Positions 1-13,500 of a stretch of DNA of 64,000 bases are shown here, piece after piece. Position 1 is the first letter of the stretch; each line of letters opens with the position of its first letter. The stretch is taken from positions 41,518,920-41,582,919 of the forward strand of contig NC_088170.1 of the NCBI RefSeq assembly GCF_028769735.1, in the 5' to 3' direction. The notes under the pieces were generated by a model. That model was not told the origin of the DNA. It saw only the letters and a program-made list of their open reading frames with translations, and ran no database searches. This stretch comes from Zonotrichia leucophrys gambelii. Lineage: Eukaryota; Chordata; Aves; Passeriformes; Passerellidae. A program made the translations under genes and the position numbers.

Positions 1-1037
1 GAATATTGCTGCTGTTTCAGGCCTGTTATTGGGGGCATTTTCCAGTGGTGGGTAGATATAAATGTTGTCAATAGTAAAGCTTTCACTGTACATTGGATAT
101 AACATGCAATCTCTGAACCAAAATGAGCCCCCCACCCCTAGCAGTTGTAGGCTGTAAGGGGCTCACCAGCCTTTTTGGGGTGCCATCATGGGGACGTGAC
201 AAGGTCAGCACTACCATCCCCAGCAGGGCTTAGGAGCACTGAGTGCCTGAGTCCTCATTTCTCTGACCATTCTCTAAGAAGGCTCACGGGCAGAGTGTCT
301 CTGTGGTAAGTGTTGCTCAGTCTTCTGGAGAGTTGTATTAACCTCCATCAGAGCCCATTCCTACCCTAAAGTTAACTAAAGTTCAGGAGGCACAAAGCCA
401 CTCTTGCCTCCTGCTCTGCTGAGGGTGTTACCATGGGAACAAGTCCCAGAGTACTGTACCTGAATGTACCCACCTGAATTTAGGGTGGGCAAAACACATT
501 TTATATGTTTTTTCTTTCATTAGAGTCATCTGGTTATTTACACTGATGTTCGCTATCAACTGGAGGCTGAGGAGGACCTTCACAGCCACTGCTGATGTCC
601 TTTACTTTTAAAGAACAATTAGAGAAAAATGTACCCTTCCTTCTGTTGTCTTATAGGGAGTAGATGCTATAGCATTAGAAGCGTGGCTCATCACTACTTT
701 TAATGTTTTACTAAAAACTTCTTAAGCACTTTTCACAAAGCAAAACTGTTGTTTTTAAGTACAGTGAGTGTAGCTAATTATTAATGATGCTTTGGAAAAC
801 TTCCTGCAGCCCGATGAGAAGAAGTGACTGGTTCTTTTCACTAGAGTTGTAGACAATACATTTTCTTAATATTAAAAGCCAGTTCTTGCATAATTCAATT
901 TATTTCCATTAGTGTTAGCAAAACTTTGTGTATGGAGTGAGACCTTATCCTTTGTAAGAATTTCACAATTTGTCCCTTTGTAACTGGACACTGAGAGTGG
1001 GAACAGATCTACAAATCTCAGTGAATTGCCATGTAAT

Positions 1038-1440
1038 TATAGAATATCATCTAGTTCAGACACTGGCTCAAAACAGGACTAATTAGATGAAGCTATTGAG
1101 CATGGTGTCCAGTCAAGTCTTGAACCCCTCCAAGGATGATTTCATAATCTCTCAGAACAATCTGTTCCATTATTTAACTACCTTAAGAGTAATTTTTTTT
1201 TTTGTAGTATCTAATCAGTATTTCCCATGTTCCAGTATGTTCTGTGGCCTTGTGTACTTTCACTACACACTTCCCAGAAGAGTCTGGCTCCATTTTCTCT
1301 GTAGTCTCTTTGCAAAATTCACATGCAACAAAATGGCCTTTCAAGCCCTCTATTCTCTGGGGGGAACAACCTAAACTCTCAGATTCTCCTTGTAGCTGAT
1401 GTTCTCCAGCCCCTTGGCCACACCTGCTGGTGCAGGCCAG
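1038..1440 (-). mobile_element. CR1 LINE fragment (3' end, antisense)
   Basis: Read on the + strand, this stretch follows the familiar antisense order of avian CR1. First comes the 3'-end segment ending 'cttgaacccctccaagga'. Then come the reverse complement of the last reverse-transcriptase codons ('ctgttccattatttaacta', 'tcagtatttcccatgttcc') and the 'agaagagtctggctccat' block. The 'gctgatgttctccagcccc' block is last. It is heavily diverged, so it is an old insertion. The short frames inside it are remnants of this element, not genes. Confidence 0.75.
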
Positions 1441-1754
1441 AGGACAAGCCTTGCTAGTAAAAGTGGCCTTGTCTATGTCTTTTGTCACTAGTCTCCCATC
1501 CTACTGAGCAATAACCCCACATTCATCTTCTGCTGTCAATTTTCTTACAGAAATCTTTCCTGTTGTCCTTCAGCTCCAACTGAACTATGGGTTTCCTGAT
1601 TTCATTCCTATGTGTGCAAACAAAATGTTTGTGTTCTTTCCAAGTAGCTGCTCTCAGTTTCCATCTTCTGCATGCTTCCTTTTTGTGTTTAGGTTCAGTC
1701 AGTAACTCCATGTTCTCCATGTTGGCTTTCTGCCACAGTTGCTGAACTGTCTGA

Positions 1755-1990
1755 ACATTCTAATAGCAGTTCTTATGCTCTGAGGCAGCTGCCCTTGAAG
1801 ATTAGCCAGCTCTTCTGGGCCTCTGCTCTCCAGGGCAACTTCCCACAGGTTCTGCCAAGCAGGTCTCATCTGAAGTCTGTGGTTGTAATTCTGTTCTTTG
1901 TCTTGTTGCTTCTCCCAGGATCCGAAACCTGACAGTCTCATGCTCCCTGTAGCCAAGCTGTCCTTGGCCTCTGTATCTTACAGAAGTTGT
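1755..1990 (-). mobile_element. Probable CR1 LINE ORF2 fragment (antisense)
   Basis: The wording 'gaagtctgtggttgtaattc' followed by a 'caggatccgaaacctgacag' block resembles the antisense of a more 5' part of CR1 ORF2. It lies in the order expected beyond the CR1 3' piece at 1,038-1,440, so both may come from one old insertion interrupted by unrelated or fully decayed sequence. The call rests on recalled CR1 sequence. Confidence 0.5.
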
Positions 1991-4026
1991 TCTTTGATTG
2001 TGATAGCTGCAGCTCTCCGAGGGTATCAACCTTCAAATAATTCCATACCTCTAATATTTGTAAAATGGAAGCTGTATTTTTTATTTTATCAGTGTCAACA
2101 CAGACATTAAACTGGGAGACATTAAAGGCATTTGGAAAGGAAACTACAAAAGTCACACTACAGAAAGTTCAGTTCGGGATAGAAAAGATGCTTGTGTAGT
2201 TTGAGCTGAATCAGTTTATTTATCCAGCTGTATGATAGAATACTAAAAAAAGGCATCCTGAAACCAAATAGCAGTAAGTCATAGCAGGGCTTCTAATTCC
2301 TTGTGTTCTTTGGTAGATGAAGAGTGACTAGAAAAAGAATGGAAGAAGAAATCCAAAGAAATGGAGATTTTCAATTAGATTGGTGTCCCTCACTGATATG
2401 AGAAAGTGTATAGAGGTTTATGTAACTGAGGGTGTGAGTTACATTCATCATCAGTAGCCAGAGATACGAATAATGAAATTATTATGCAGGTGACTCCCTG
2501 CGGTGGATGTTAAATCTGTGTGAAGTATGAGCATTTGTTGACTGACTGACTGACAAGTGTCTCTACCTTTTCTATTCATGGTTGCACAATGAAGTGACTC
2601 AGATTGTCCAGCAAAGTGCCCTGTGCCTGGGGGCATTTGCTTGGTACTTGCAAGCTAATTGATTAAATCACCTCCTTGACAAGCCAAGTAGTACTGGTTA
2701 GCTGAAATACTGGTTAGCTGGATAAGAAAACAGAAGAAATGGAAAATATTGACTGCAAGGACTTGATGCTATATATTCGTACCAGATATATACACTGCAG
2801 TGTCTGTGTGCATTTATATCTATGTATGTGTTGTAATACAAATACTGTATTGTTTATGGTTTCCTGTATCCTGAGCAATTTCAGACAGATGGGACTTGTT
2901 TTCCATCTGTTTTTCATATACCAATGGCACATTAATTTACTTATTTTACAGTACAAGCATGGCTATGAATATCTGTCCTGTGGAAATACTGGAATTCCTA
3001 CTAGGGTTTCCTACTCATTTGAAAAACCAGTGCTGAAACCACCTTCCACAAAGGCAGCATGCCACCCCCATCTCTGCATTCTGGCACCTGAGCACCCCAG
3101 CCAACAGTTTACGTTATCCTTTGCTTATCCCTAAATGAAATTTATTAGATTTTACCTGGAAGGTCCAAAATAGCTTGGGATGTGGTTATCAGAGGCCACT
3201 CCCTAGGTGATACCACTGAAGGTGATAGCAATTGGCTCTCTTCAAGCCCACAGCTCTTTCCTTTAAATGATGGGCTCATGGCTGCAGAAGGTTTTCCCTG
3301 CAACATCCTCAGCCTTGTGATCTGCTACAGCAAAGGTCTTGTCTTCACCCTTCAGAGGAGAGGTATGGAAACAAATACATGGTGATTCCTCTTTGTCAAG
3401 GAATGGCTTTATTGGGAAGTGACTCATGTAGCTAAATCTGGTTAAATTATGATATTTTAAAGTTTGAGAACTATGCATATGCCAAAAACACATATTCTTC
3501 CAGTGTTTTGTTTTTGTTCTACATATGAAGTGTGTTTCTTTCATCTCTCAATATCTGTCAGTTAAAATTTAAAAAGAAAATGCTAGTTATACTAAAAGGC
3601 AAAGGTGTTCTGCAGGATTGGTTGAAACTGTTAAAAAATTAAGTCAATATTGTCTCATAATTTTGGAGATTGTTTATATTGTGATCATGACTGAAAATAT
3701 TCTAGTGGTTTGAGGTATATTGTTACCTCTCGTAATGAAGCAGCTACTGAAAGATGCACCAATTTCAAAACAATTTTTCAGATATTAGGGAAGAGGCAAT
3801 TGTCTCCTTATAGATGGTTTAATTCCAGCTCTTCTATAGCCCTGTGTAACTAAAAAAAAAAAAATCTGTAAAAGTAATGCCAGAAAAGACACTCTCCTCT
3901 ACTTTCAGCTGTTTATAATCCAGTGCAGTAGCTGGAAATGAAGAAAACCATAATAATGTGACCTGTTTGCCAGGTCAGTCCCAGATGACAAATAACTCCA
4001 TAGAAGCCTGTTCCCAGCTCTGGGGG

Positions 4027-4048
4027 AAAAAAAAAAAAAAAAAAAAAA
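4027..4048 (+). repeat. Poly(A) run
   Basis: An uninterrupted A run of about 22 bases follows GGGGG. I could not identify a retroposed gene copy or short interspersed element in front of it, so it is listed as a simple repeat. Confidence 0.85.
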
Positions 4049-4567
4049 CCCACCAAACATTCTCTGATTTTGTCCAGTTTTGTCTAAAAATTTTTTATCA
4101 GGGTGGCTTCTCTCACTCTCCCAGGGAAACCTTGCTGGAAGCAAGACCTTCTGAATTTCACACTACATGCGGTCTGTGATTTATACAGATAACTCTATCT
4201 TGGTTTAAATCTTATCACAGAAGCCCCTGGGATGGGCATTGGTTTCTCTCATTCACCAGCCCTGTGGTGAATCCTGTAGAGCCACCAAATTCCAGCATAA
4301 AAGTTCAATGTTTGTCCAGATGGATGTATCTCAAGCACTTTCCCCAGTCTCTATGGCAGTGAACAGGCTGACTTTTCTCCTCTACCCCACAGAGTTTACT
4401 TTTTGCAAGTCTGTGGTCTTCACTGCCAGGGTTGCTGGGCTTTCCACTTCTTCATTCTGGAGGGAAAGCTGGTGTCTGGGGTAGGGGGAAAGGGAGTGCA
4501 ACCACCAAGTGACACAGCATGAATTTCTGCTATTATTATAAATATTTATTAACAGGTCCTGTAAAGA

Positions 4568-7500
4568 ATGAGGAAAATGCTGAAGATTTGCTGTTCTCTC
4601 ATTCTCTTAAGTTTGCTCAGTGGGCTACTGAGTGCCAGTCCTGGAGTCAAAGTGAGGATCACCCAGAAGGGGCTGGAGTATGGTATGTGTGATGATCTCA
4701 TCAAGAGCTGCTAGTAGCATTGCCTTCAACACTGATATGACAAAGGAAAGAGGGCAGTGGCAGGCTATAAAGGAAAGTTTAAGAGCACAACAGAGTAAAG
4801 TCAGTAATCTGCTTGACAGTATTGTACATCATATCAAGGTTCACCTGACCTCAGATATTGAGCCAGTTAGTTCAGCTCTTGCCATGGCTAGGAGTGAGAT
4901 CTGAAACAGCACTGCCATGTCTCAAGTGAGATACCAGTTTCTTGCTGATTCTGGGTCCATCACATTTCCTAAGCCAGAAACACATAACTCCAAACTCACA
5001 GGCACTGTCAAAGGCGACTGAACTGATCATTGTTTTCTTGTAGCCAGGGAGGTTGGGCTGGAAATCCTGAAGCAGAATATGGAGAAGGAGCATTTCCCCG
5101 ATTTGACTGGCCATGAGAAGTTTGGGCTTGGTAATGTCAAATACAACATCTCAAGGTAAGTATTCTCTCTGGGGGCAAATTGTGTTTGACTGAAATTTGA
5201 ATCTTGTTTTGTGTTCATTTTGACTTATTAAATAAATTTTTAATTTTTTTTTTCTCTCTCATGGTCTAGGATACATGTTACTGCTGTAGAATTACCCAGT
5301 GCTTCCATCTCCCTCCTACCAGGGTCTGGGATAAAACTGGTGATTGGAAATGCTTCTTTAACCATTGATATGAACTGGAACATAAGGACCTGGATGTTGT
5401 ATGTACAGCTTTGCATGTTCTGGACTATTTTTCTTGATGGATAATATAAAAATGCAAATTTTAGTTTATTCTTGTGACCCCTTCATTGCAAAGGTGCTCT
5501 TTATCACCTGGCAGCAGTAACCCAGGAGCACAGACTGGTGCTTCTGACAGGTCTGCTGGTGGGAGACAGCCCTGCGCCCTCAGACATCAGCACTGATAAA
5601 GAGCCCATGGCTGAGAAGCACTGCTGCAAATAGCACAGGCCTGCTGCTCTAGCTGAATGCTGTCATTGTCCAGCCCGCCAGCTAATGACACATTTAGAAA
5701 AACTGTAGTGTGGTGGATCACAGTCTAGTATAATAAACCCTCATAGTGCTGTCACGCTATTGGAAACCCTCTGTTATGCAACCAAGAGATACAGTTCAAA
5801 AGCTGGTGGAAAATGGATGAGCATATGTAAATATCCTTAGAGCAATCTCCACACCTTCCTAGTCCCAGGCTGTTTCAGAGCAAAGAAGTCCCTCTTCCTC
5901 ACATTACCTGTATTGCTAAGCTGACTGAATTACAGGAGTCTCTGACCTGCCCTTCTGCCAGGGACAGCAGGGCTGCATGCAGGGGAAGGGCCCTGGGAGC
6001 TGAGGGGGTGGCACAGCAGGAGTCACAGTGCCCTCACTGGCAGGCACCCGACACAGGCAGGCAAAGCAGAGTAGTGGCAGTGACCAGCACCAGCCATGGG
6101 TCCACAGCACCAGGCAATTCCATAGTGAAGAGGTGGATTATTTTCAGTTTTTATTTTTTTCACTTGATGCAGCAAAGACAGTGGAAGAGGCACAGTGCAC
6201 ATTTCAAAAGTGTTTGTTACTGCAATCCTTTCAACACCCCTGGATAATGCAGGCCCTACATCAATAGCCCTCACCAGCTGCCGGACAACTCCTGGTGATG
6301 TAGATATCAAGCTGAATGGGAAAACTGGGTAAGTGGAAGAGATCTGTATAAACATTCTCACAAAATAACTGTCAGTGAATGGTACAGCGACAGCTTTACA
6401 AATTAGGGCACACAGAACTGCTTTTAGGCATCATAAAGTACCACAGGTGAGAACTGAGGCCCCAATACAGCATTAAAATGGCCAGCATTGATATTTGGCC
6501 TTGTACTTACACACAGTAGAAGATAAAGACAGAATCAAACAATCCCTTGTGCTTCTTCAGCACTTTCAAACTTCTGCTCTAATCTTCAACTCTAGGTAGA
6601 AGTTATGAGGTTGTACTATGCTTCACTCCTCCTACTCACAGTGCTATCAAAATTGAACAGAAGCAGACTCTCTATGAACCCTCTGGATACAGCCCCATGA
6701 AACAGCATCTCATTATTTTCTTGTATTTCTCTCGCTCTCTGAATACGACTCTTGTCACCTGTTTGGGGGGGTTGTTTTTGTTTGTTTATTTTTACTTGTT
6801 TTGGAAGTTCCTAGTGCAAAGACCATTTTGTACATATAAGATGGTGGTCTTCTGAAGAAATCCATTTTTAATAAATATTAATTAACCCAGGCTGACATGC
6901 ATAGTGCTGAAATGATCATCTTCTAAATGGCGGTTCTCTGACAGTTTTTACATTTCAAAAAGCTCCCATGTGTAATAGAATATCACACTAAGAGGCCATT
7001 AAATTCATGTTCTGCAGAGATACCTGATTTCCTCTTAGTGACTATAGTACTTGACCCATTAATTGCCTTCTTCCTTCCCTCTAGCTTCCTGTATAACTTC
7101 TTTATCAAGTATCTGAAGAAACCCATTCACAGGAGCTTGGTCACTAATGTAAGCTTTTCACATTGTGTAGGGGAGGGGTGTAAGGAGGATAGCAGTCACA
7201 AGTCAGTGCTGTGAACTTGGCAAAGGAAGAATTAGAAAAATAATCCTGTAATAGTCCTATTCTGGTCTGATCAGCACAGTCATCATTTTGCCAGCCAGAA
7301 ATGATTCCAGATAAAGTGACAGGTTCATAGCCAAGATACTGACATAGCTATGTTCAACCACAGTAGCAATAGGGATGGATAATGCAGTTATTTTTTCCAT
7401 TACAATGCAGAATAAGTCCCTGCCTATGTACCTACAGGTATCCTGGGGCTTGGGTTATTTTTATGCTTGGCAGACAAAACATATACTGGGCAATACACAG

Positions 7501-10500
7501 AGAAATTATACTATATCAACTGATAGTATGACCTTTCAACTTCATTGTAGCAAAGGGGTGAGTAGCTCTGGTGACAGCCTGCCCAGGGCCACTGAGAGGA
7601 AGCAGAACTTGAGATGGCTGCCATTCTGTCCAGGGATTTACACTTGGACTCGCTGATCTTAAGTGTCTTTTCCAACCTAAATGATTCCGCAATTCTGAGA
7701 TCTTTCCCGTGACACCAGTATGAGAGCTGTCCTCGCACTATTTAAGGCTGTGGTTTTGTCACCCCCACCAGGCTGCCTCTGGAAACGTCCCTCTTTTTTG
7801 TATCTCTGACATACAACACACTCGCATTGCACCAAGCGGAAACCTTGGGGATCCAGTTAGGTAAAGAGAAGCCAGATGAGGTCTTTTGATAAACAAATGC
7901 TGCAATGTGTGTCATGCAGCAGAAAGATCTGCTAGCACACATGTAAGAGGTGCTTATGCATCCATGGTAATCAGGCAATAACTTGAGTGTGCTTTTGTTG
8001 TAGTCATGTCCCAATATCAGAGCTGGGATCCAACTGATAGATGGAGACCTCCGATCACCGAATGGTGAGTCATCAGTGACACCTTTTCCTTCTGTTTTCT
8101 CTCTTCTGATCAGTGAAATTCTGCCCATTCCTTAACAGCAGCTGCTTAGCAATGCCTCCAGGAGTGCTATCTGTCCCTCTGCTCCATCTGCTCCCTTGCA
8201 TACAGAATCACAGTTAACTAAAGGCTGGGCTACTTGAGCAAGAAATATATGTTTCTAAGAGCCAAGGACTTGGTAGCAATTCTCAACTTGCAAGTGTGGC
8301 AGTGTGCACTTCTGTTGTGAGAAATGCCACCTAGAGGCCACACAGTACTGCTAAGACAGTTTTCCTTTACCATGCTCCAATTCCTCCTGCACACACAGCA
8401 CTTTATAAGCTGAAGTCTGTTCTCCTAGTCTGACTGGAAATTAAGTTTTACTTACCTATTTATCAGACTTGCCAGGGACAAAATGAAAAAGCTCCTTTGC
8501 AAAAGCCTTCTCACTTGAACTACTTTGGGTTAGATTTGCAGGCATTTAAGACACCCAAAGTGTTGGTCAGATATCACGCGAAAAACAGGTATCTAAGCAG
8601 ATCAGGCACTCTCCTGGGAAAGTACCTGCAAGTTTCAGCTACTTGGGATGCTCTTAAAACTCCTTGACAAGAAATCCCAACACCTCCTTATGCCCTGAGG
8701 CACTGATATGGCCATCTCCTTTTTGGGGTTAGACCAAACTTACTTTCCACAATGAGAAAACAATAGACAAACTAGAGAAGGCACTTTACGTAAAGTCTCA
8801 GTAGAAATATCAAATCTTATGTCAGAATGCATATTAGGAGGTCCCTGGTTGTGTTTTTCCCTACTCTCTGGAACAATTTGTGTCATTCTCTTTCAGAAAA
8901 GACTTAGTTTTACGTATACATAGTTTGACTTAGTTTCAAGTATACATAAAATTATGTAATTGTAATTATGCAGATATAAAATTATTTCTATGTTTTTTGT
9001 AATATTCTGTGTCTTATCTACTACTCTTACAGCTGTAATGCAGATTGATGATTTGGCTGAAGTAGACTACTCCTTAAGTGGCTTGCCAGCAGTATTCCAA
9101 ACATTCATTGACCTGGACTTAAAGGTAGTTGCCTGTAGTGCTGTTTGCCTACATTGCTGTGGGTTCCATTATTCTGTGAGGCACTTTCTAAAGATGACCA
9201 TGGTTGTTGGCCTGAACATAAAAGCTCACCATCTGAGAAGACAGACATTTCAAAACATTATTGAATTTGTTACAGTAATAATTTGTAACAATCCTGTTGT
9301 GCAATGAATTCTTTAAAAGCCACATTCTTTTCTTTAAACTGCTGTTGAGCTGGTTGTAAAAAATAGAGTGTAGTTAAAGACTAAGCAAGACAGAAGAAAA
9401 GAGAAAGGGAAAGGAAAGAAAAAAAGTTATTAAACCTCATCTTTCTCTCACTGTTAATTATAGCTGGGACTTCATTGTTCAGTCAGTCAGGATAATATTT
9501 CTATACATGGGACTAAGTAGGTGTGTCTGCTGTTGGATGAGAGAGAAGAAAGAGCAAGACTATCAGAGCAAGAATTAAGCCCCTAGCTTCTTGAATGGGA
9601 AGGCAGAAGACCCTTTCAAAAGCATGGGAGCCCAAGGAATGCTGCTGAGTCTGTAAACTTGAAAGTTTATTCCAAATTAAGGAAAAAGTCTCCTTATGTA
9701 CAGAAAAAATCTGACTAGTTCCTGATTCTAAAATGACTTCATTGTCATTCTGTATAAGGTGATTTGATTGAGGGTAGTTGTCATTATTATAGTATCTGCA
9801 ATCCTTAATTAAGTTTAATCTGCCTTGTGTTTGGTTCTTTACAAAGGCCAAATGAAAAGGCAGTCTTGTCACAAAGATCCTACAAATTAAGTATTAAAAA
9901 AAGGACAACAGGGAAATAAGAGAGGGGGAAACAAAAAGGAACAAAAAGTTAGTATCTGCTTGTGTGGTAGACACTGGTCTGAGCACACCAGCTGTGCAGC
10001 TGCTGTCAAACTCTTCTGAGTATTGCAGCAGCTGGATTTTAAGCAGGAAATTGTGTCAAACTAAAGATGTAAAATCATGGCTGTTCCAAGAGCTACTCTT
10101 CCACATAACTGGGGAAATATACAAAGACTGGTAATTCCAGCAAGTGAGAATTGAACGGAGAGGTCACCTACTGTGATTCAGCACCTTGTAAGCATTTTGA
10201 TAGTCCTTAAAAGACAGTAGGAACTTTAGAGCTAGATGAGAAAATAAAGACAGACAAAATACATTTGAGATTAAACAGAAACCGAACTAATAAAATGGAC
10301 ATAAAAAACTTTAAAATTTAAATGTCTTCATCACTTCCAATCAGTTTTACTGATTTACTTTTTTGTTTCATCTGTATGCATTTGGAAGTATTAGATCTGC
10401 AAGGCTTGGCCAATATGATGGCTAATGCAGAAGACAACATAGGAATTTTAGGTTTGTCTGACGCAACTTTGCTCTCTCATAAGCCTTTTGTCTGCACAAG

Positions 10501-13500
10501 TTGATTCTGGGCACAATACAGTGCTGATTTTGACCAAGAATGACCTCAGGTTTTACAGAACAATTTTGTAATTGAGACCATGGATAGCTCTTAAGCAGCA
10601 GTTCTCAGATTTAAATTCCTAGAGATGAGAAAAGGAGAAAGGAGGACAGCTAGTCATGTTCTCAATGCAATATTTAGACCCTTAATTTAGAGGGTGGTCT
10701 GAGGTGGCAGACTGTCCTTGGTGACCAGTATCACAAAAGACAGATCTTGGGCCTCATCTGTGAATATGTCCAAATGCTGGAACTTGCCTTCACCACCTGC
10801 TTGAAAGCACCAAGCCTTCAGGGTGTACTACAAAGCCTGCATACTCATTTATTATCCAAATCAATAGCCAGGGCAAAGTCAAGGAAAGTACCATTCATTG
10901 TCTGCAGTCATGGTAAAGTTATATTTTGACTCGGTTTTCTTTATCTCTGACAATAATTTTTAGGGTGTAGTCTTCCCAGCTGGAAACCATACTGACTCTC
11001 CCTACATGGCAGCTCCCTTCACAATCCCAGACCAAAGTGACTCCATGCTGTACCTTGCCTTCTCTGAGTATTTCTTTCAGAGCTCCTCATTTGCTTACTA
11101 CACCGCAGGGGCCTTCAACATGACCATTGCGGAGGAGGTGAGCAGGACACAAGGAATGGGCTCAGAGTGGCTCAGTTAGGGCTTTGACCTGCCAGATGTC
11201 AGTATGTGGCCGCATAAAGCTCTCAGTTGGTCTGTAGAGTCCTGGGACAGAAGATTATAAATACTGGGGTACTGTTATTCTCTTTTACTTACACTCTATA
11301 TAGATGCCTCAGGCCACAGCCAGGCATGCCAAGTTCCACTGAGCCAAGAACCAAATACTGCCAAAAAATAAGGGGTTTGTAGACCTGAGGCACAGACTTC
11401 TCTAACAGGGACAAGAGATGAGCTCTGGAGAATTTTGCAGCCTCATTGGCTGCTTTCTAAGGGATCTTAGAATGAAATTACTACTGGGGCCTTGTAAGCA
11501 AAGCATTTGTCAAAGCACAGCATCTGTGGCTTGAAGGCTGCCTGACTTGGCTAGCCGGACTGCAGGAGGTTCAGTAAGTCCCAAAACCTATAGACTGCAG
11601 CCCAAACTATAATGATGTTAAGAATTTACTTTCTGAGGGATTATTTTGGCATGTGTTATTGGGAAGCTGCTTTAAGTATACCGAGTCTCTTAGGAATATT
11701 TCTGAGAGGAACAAAATCAAGTTTAATTGAAATTACTGTAATAATGCATTTAGAGAAAAGCTGACCATGAAGGTCAAATCTGGTAACTCATTTGTTTTCT
11801 CTCTTTTATTTTTCCCTTCAGACTTGCAGCTATTTTAATATAAACACAGAGATATTTAGCAGTATCATCCCTGAGGTGAGTGTCATTACTTTCACAAAGT
11901 CTCAGGGAAGCCACCCAGTGTGGGTGTCAAGACACCTCACTACTGGTGTATCCCAAAGGCTTCAGCAGGGCCCCTGCACGGGAGAAGCAGGCACACATGT
12001 GCCTTGTAACAGCAGAGCAGATGGGCCTTGTCACTTCCCACCCCACGATGAGTTGAATGACTTGCACTGTTACCAAACATAATCTTGGCCCATGACCTTG
12101 CACATCAATCTTTTCTCTGGGCACCATGCCCAAGCCACAGCTGTTCCTACCTAAAACCAGCTCCATGCAAGAAAAAGCTTCCAGTCATGAGTCCCGCTTT
12201 GAGAGGCATCCAAGAGCGGTCTCAGCTCAGAAAAATCGCCTTTCTCCTCCCCAAACCTGCTTAATTCTCTTTACTTTGCTGCTGACCTGTGACTGATGAG
12301 CAGAAAACCTGGGAAAGGACCATGTGCAGGAAAATGAGCTAACGGATGGACAGGAAACATTACATCCTATGGAACAGACAAGGCAGATGCACAGGATATC
12401 CATTTATTTTAGTGAAGGAGATGAATATAACAGGACAGAGAATATGAGCATGCATGGTTTCCACCAGTCTTCTGAGACAGGATGAGAAACCAAAAATGAG
12501 GAGAAGAACCCCTAGGCTATAAATGCAGAGGATGGGTGAAATCAAACTAATAGTTCAAAGTACTTTACATTCTTGTTTGCTTCCCAGATGTTATTAAGTT
12601 CCTGCCTCAGAAATATAAGAATTCTCCAAGGGTAGGCATGTATGATGTTCTCCATAAAATGCCATGAGCATTGATGCAAATACTCCACCCCCTCTGTTTT
12701 GAATATTGAACTTTGTGAGCCTGTTCACTCTTTAGGCAATGAACAGAGTGAGGCTCCTCTGAGGACAGTCCTGAGGAGGAACCCATCTCCTGAGATGGGT
12801 GAATTTCAAAGTGAATGACTCCTGAGCTATTTTATTGTGTAACTAAATACCACATTCAGGTCCATTTATCTCCTCTGTCCACAAGCTAGTATTGAATTTC
12901 TCTTGAAATAATATGGAAAAATTTGTATTCCTCAAGTGGAAGGAACTTTTCACTGCATTCCTGAGTGGCCAATACTGTTAATTTAGCACCACAGAAAACC
13001 TTTATTTCCTGCTTACCTGAAAGAATCTTATGTTAACAGCTGCCCTTAAACTCATCATAAGGAAATACTTTAAAATTTTTGCTTCAAAAGTGAGAAAATG
13101 CAGTATTCTGATCCATTCAATAAGAAAAATGTTTTTTCTTTTTTTTTTGTCTTTGAATCTTACAGGTAGCTAAATACTCAATTACACCCTACCCAGTGAT
13201 GTTGAAGCTAATGTCTGCTGAAATCCCTACCATCAGCTTACAGCAGGATTCCTTCACGGCAGAGATTCAGGGCTCTGTGGAGGTGTTGGCCATTCTGCCA
13301 GACTCAACCGCCCAGTCTCTGTTCACACTGAACATAGTAAGTACAACAAACAAGGTGACATTTAACTCAGGGTTAAATATGTTTGTTCCTTCCTTATTTC
13401 AAAACTCTATACAAGAAACAAAGAAAATGCCAAATTTCTAGTAAATATGCACATTCCCCTTAGTCACAGGTATAGGCATGACCTCAACTAACCTATAGGA

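Larger units (their letters stand above)
1..4567. other. Upstream intergenic DNA, no gene seen
   Basis: I see no coding exon here on either strand. Open frames are short and show no family motifs. Recognisable content is decayed antisense CR1 between about 1,038 and 1,990, a short (ACTG)n run near 2,540-2,555, a 12-bp direct repeat (actggttagctg) near 2,693-2,720, and a poly-A run at 4,027-4,048. Noncoding 5' exons of the downstream BPI-like gene could lie here unseen. Confidence 0.6.

Noticed and set aside
4537..4544. TATAAATA as a TATA box for the BPIFC-like gene
   Set aside because: It lies only 24 bp before the ATG, so transcription would begin at or after the start codon. The following TTATTAACAG is more easily read as an acceptor for a noncoding exon.
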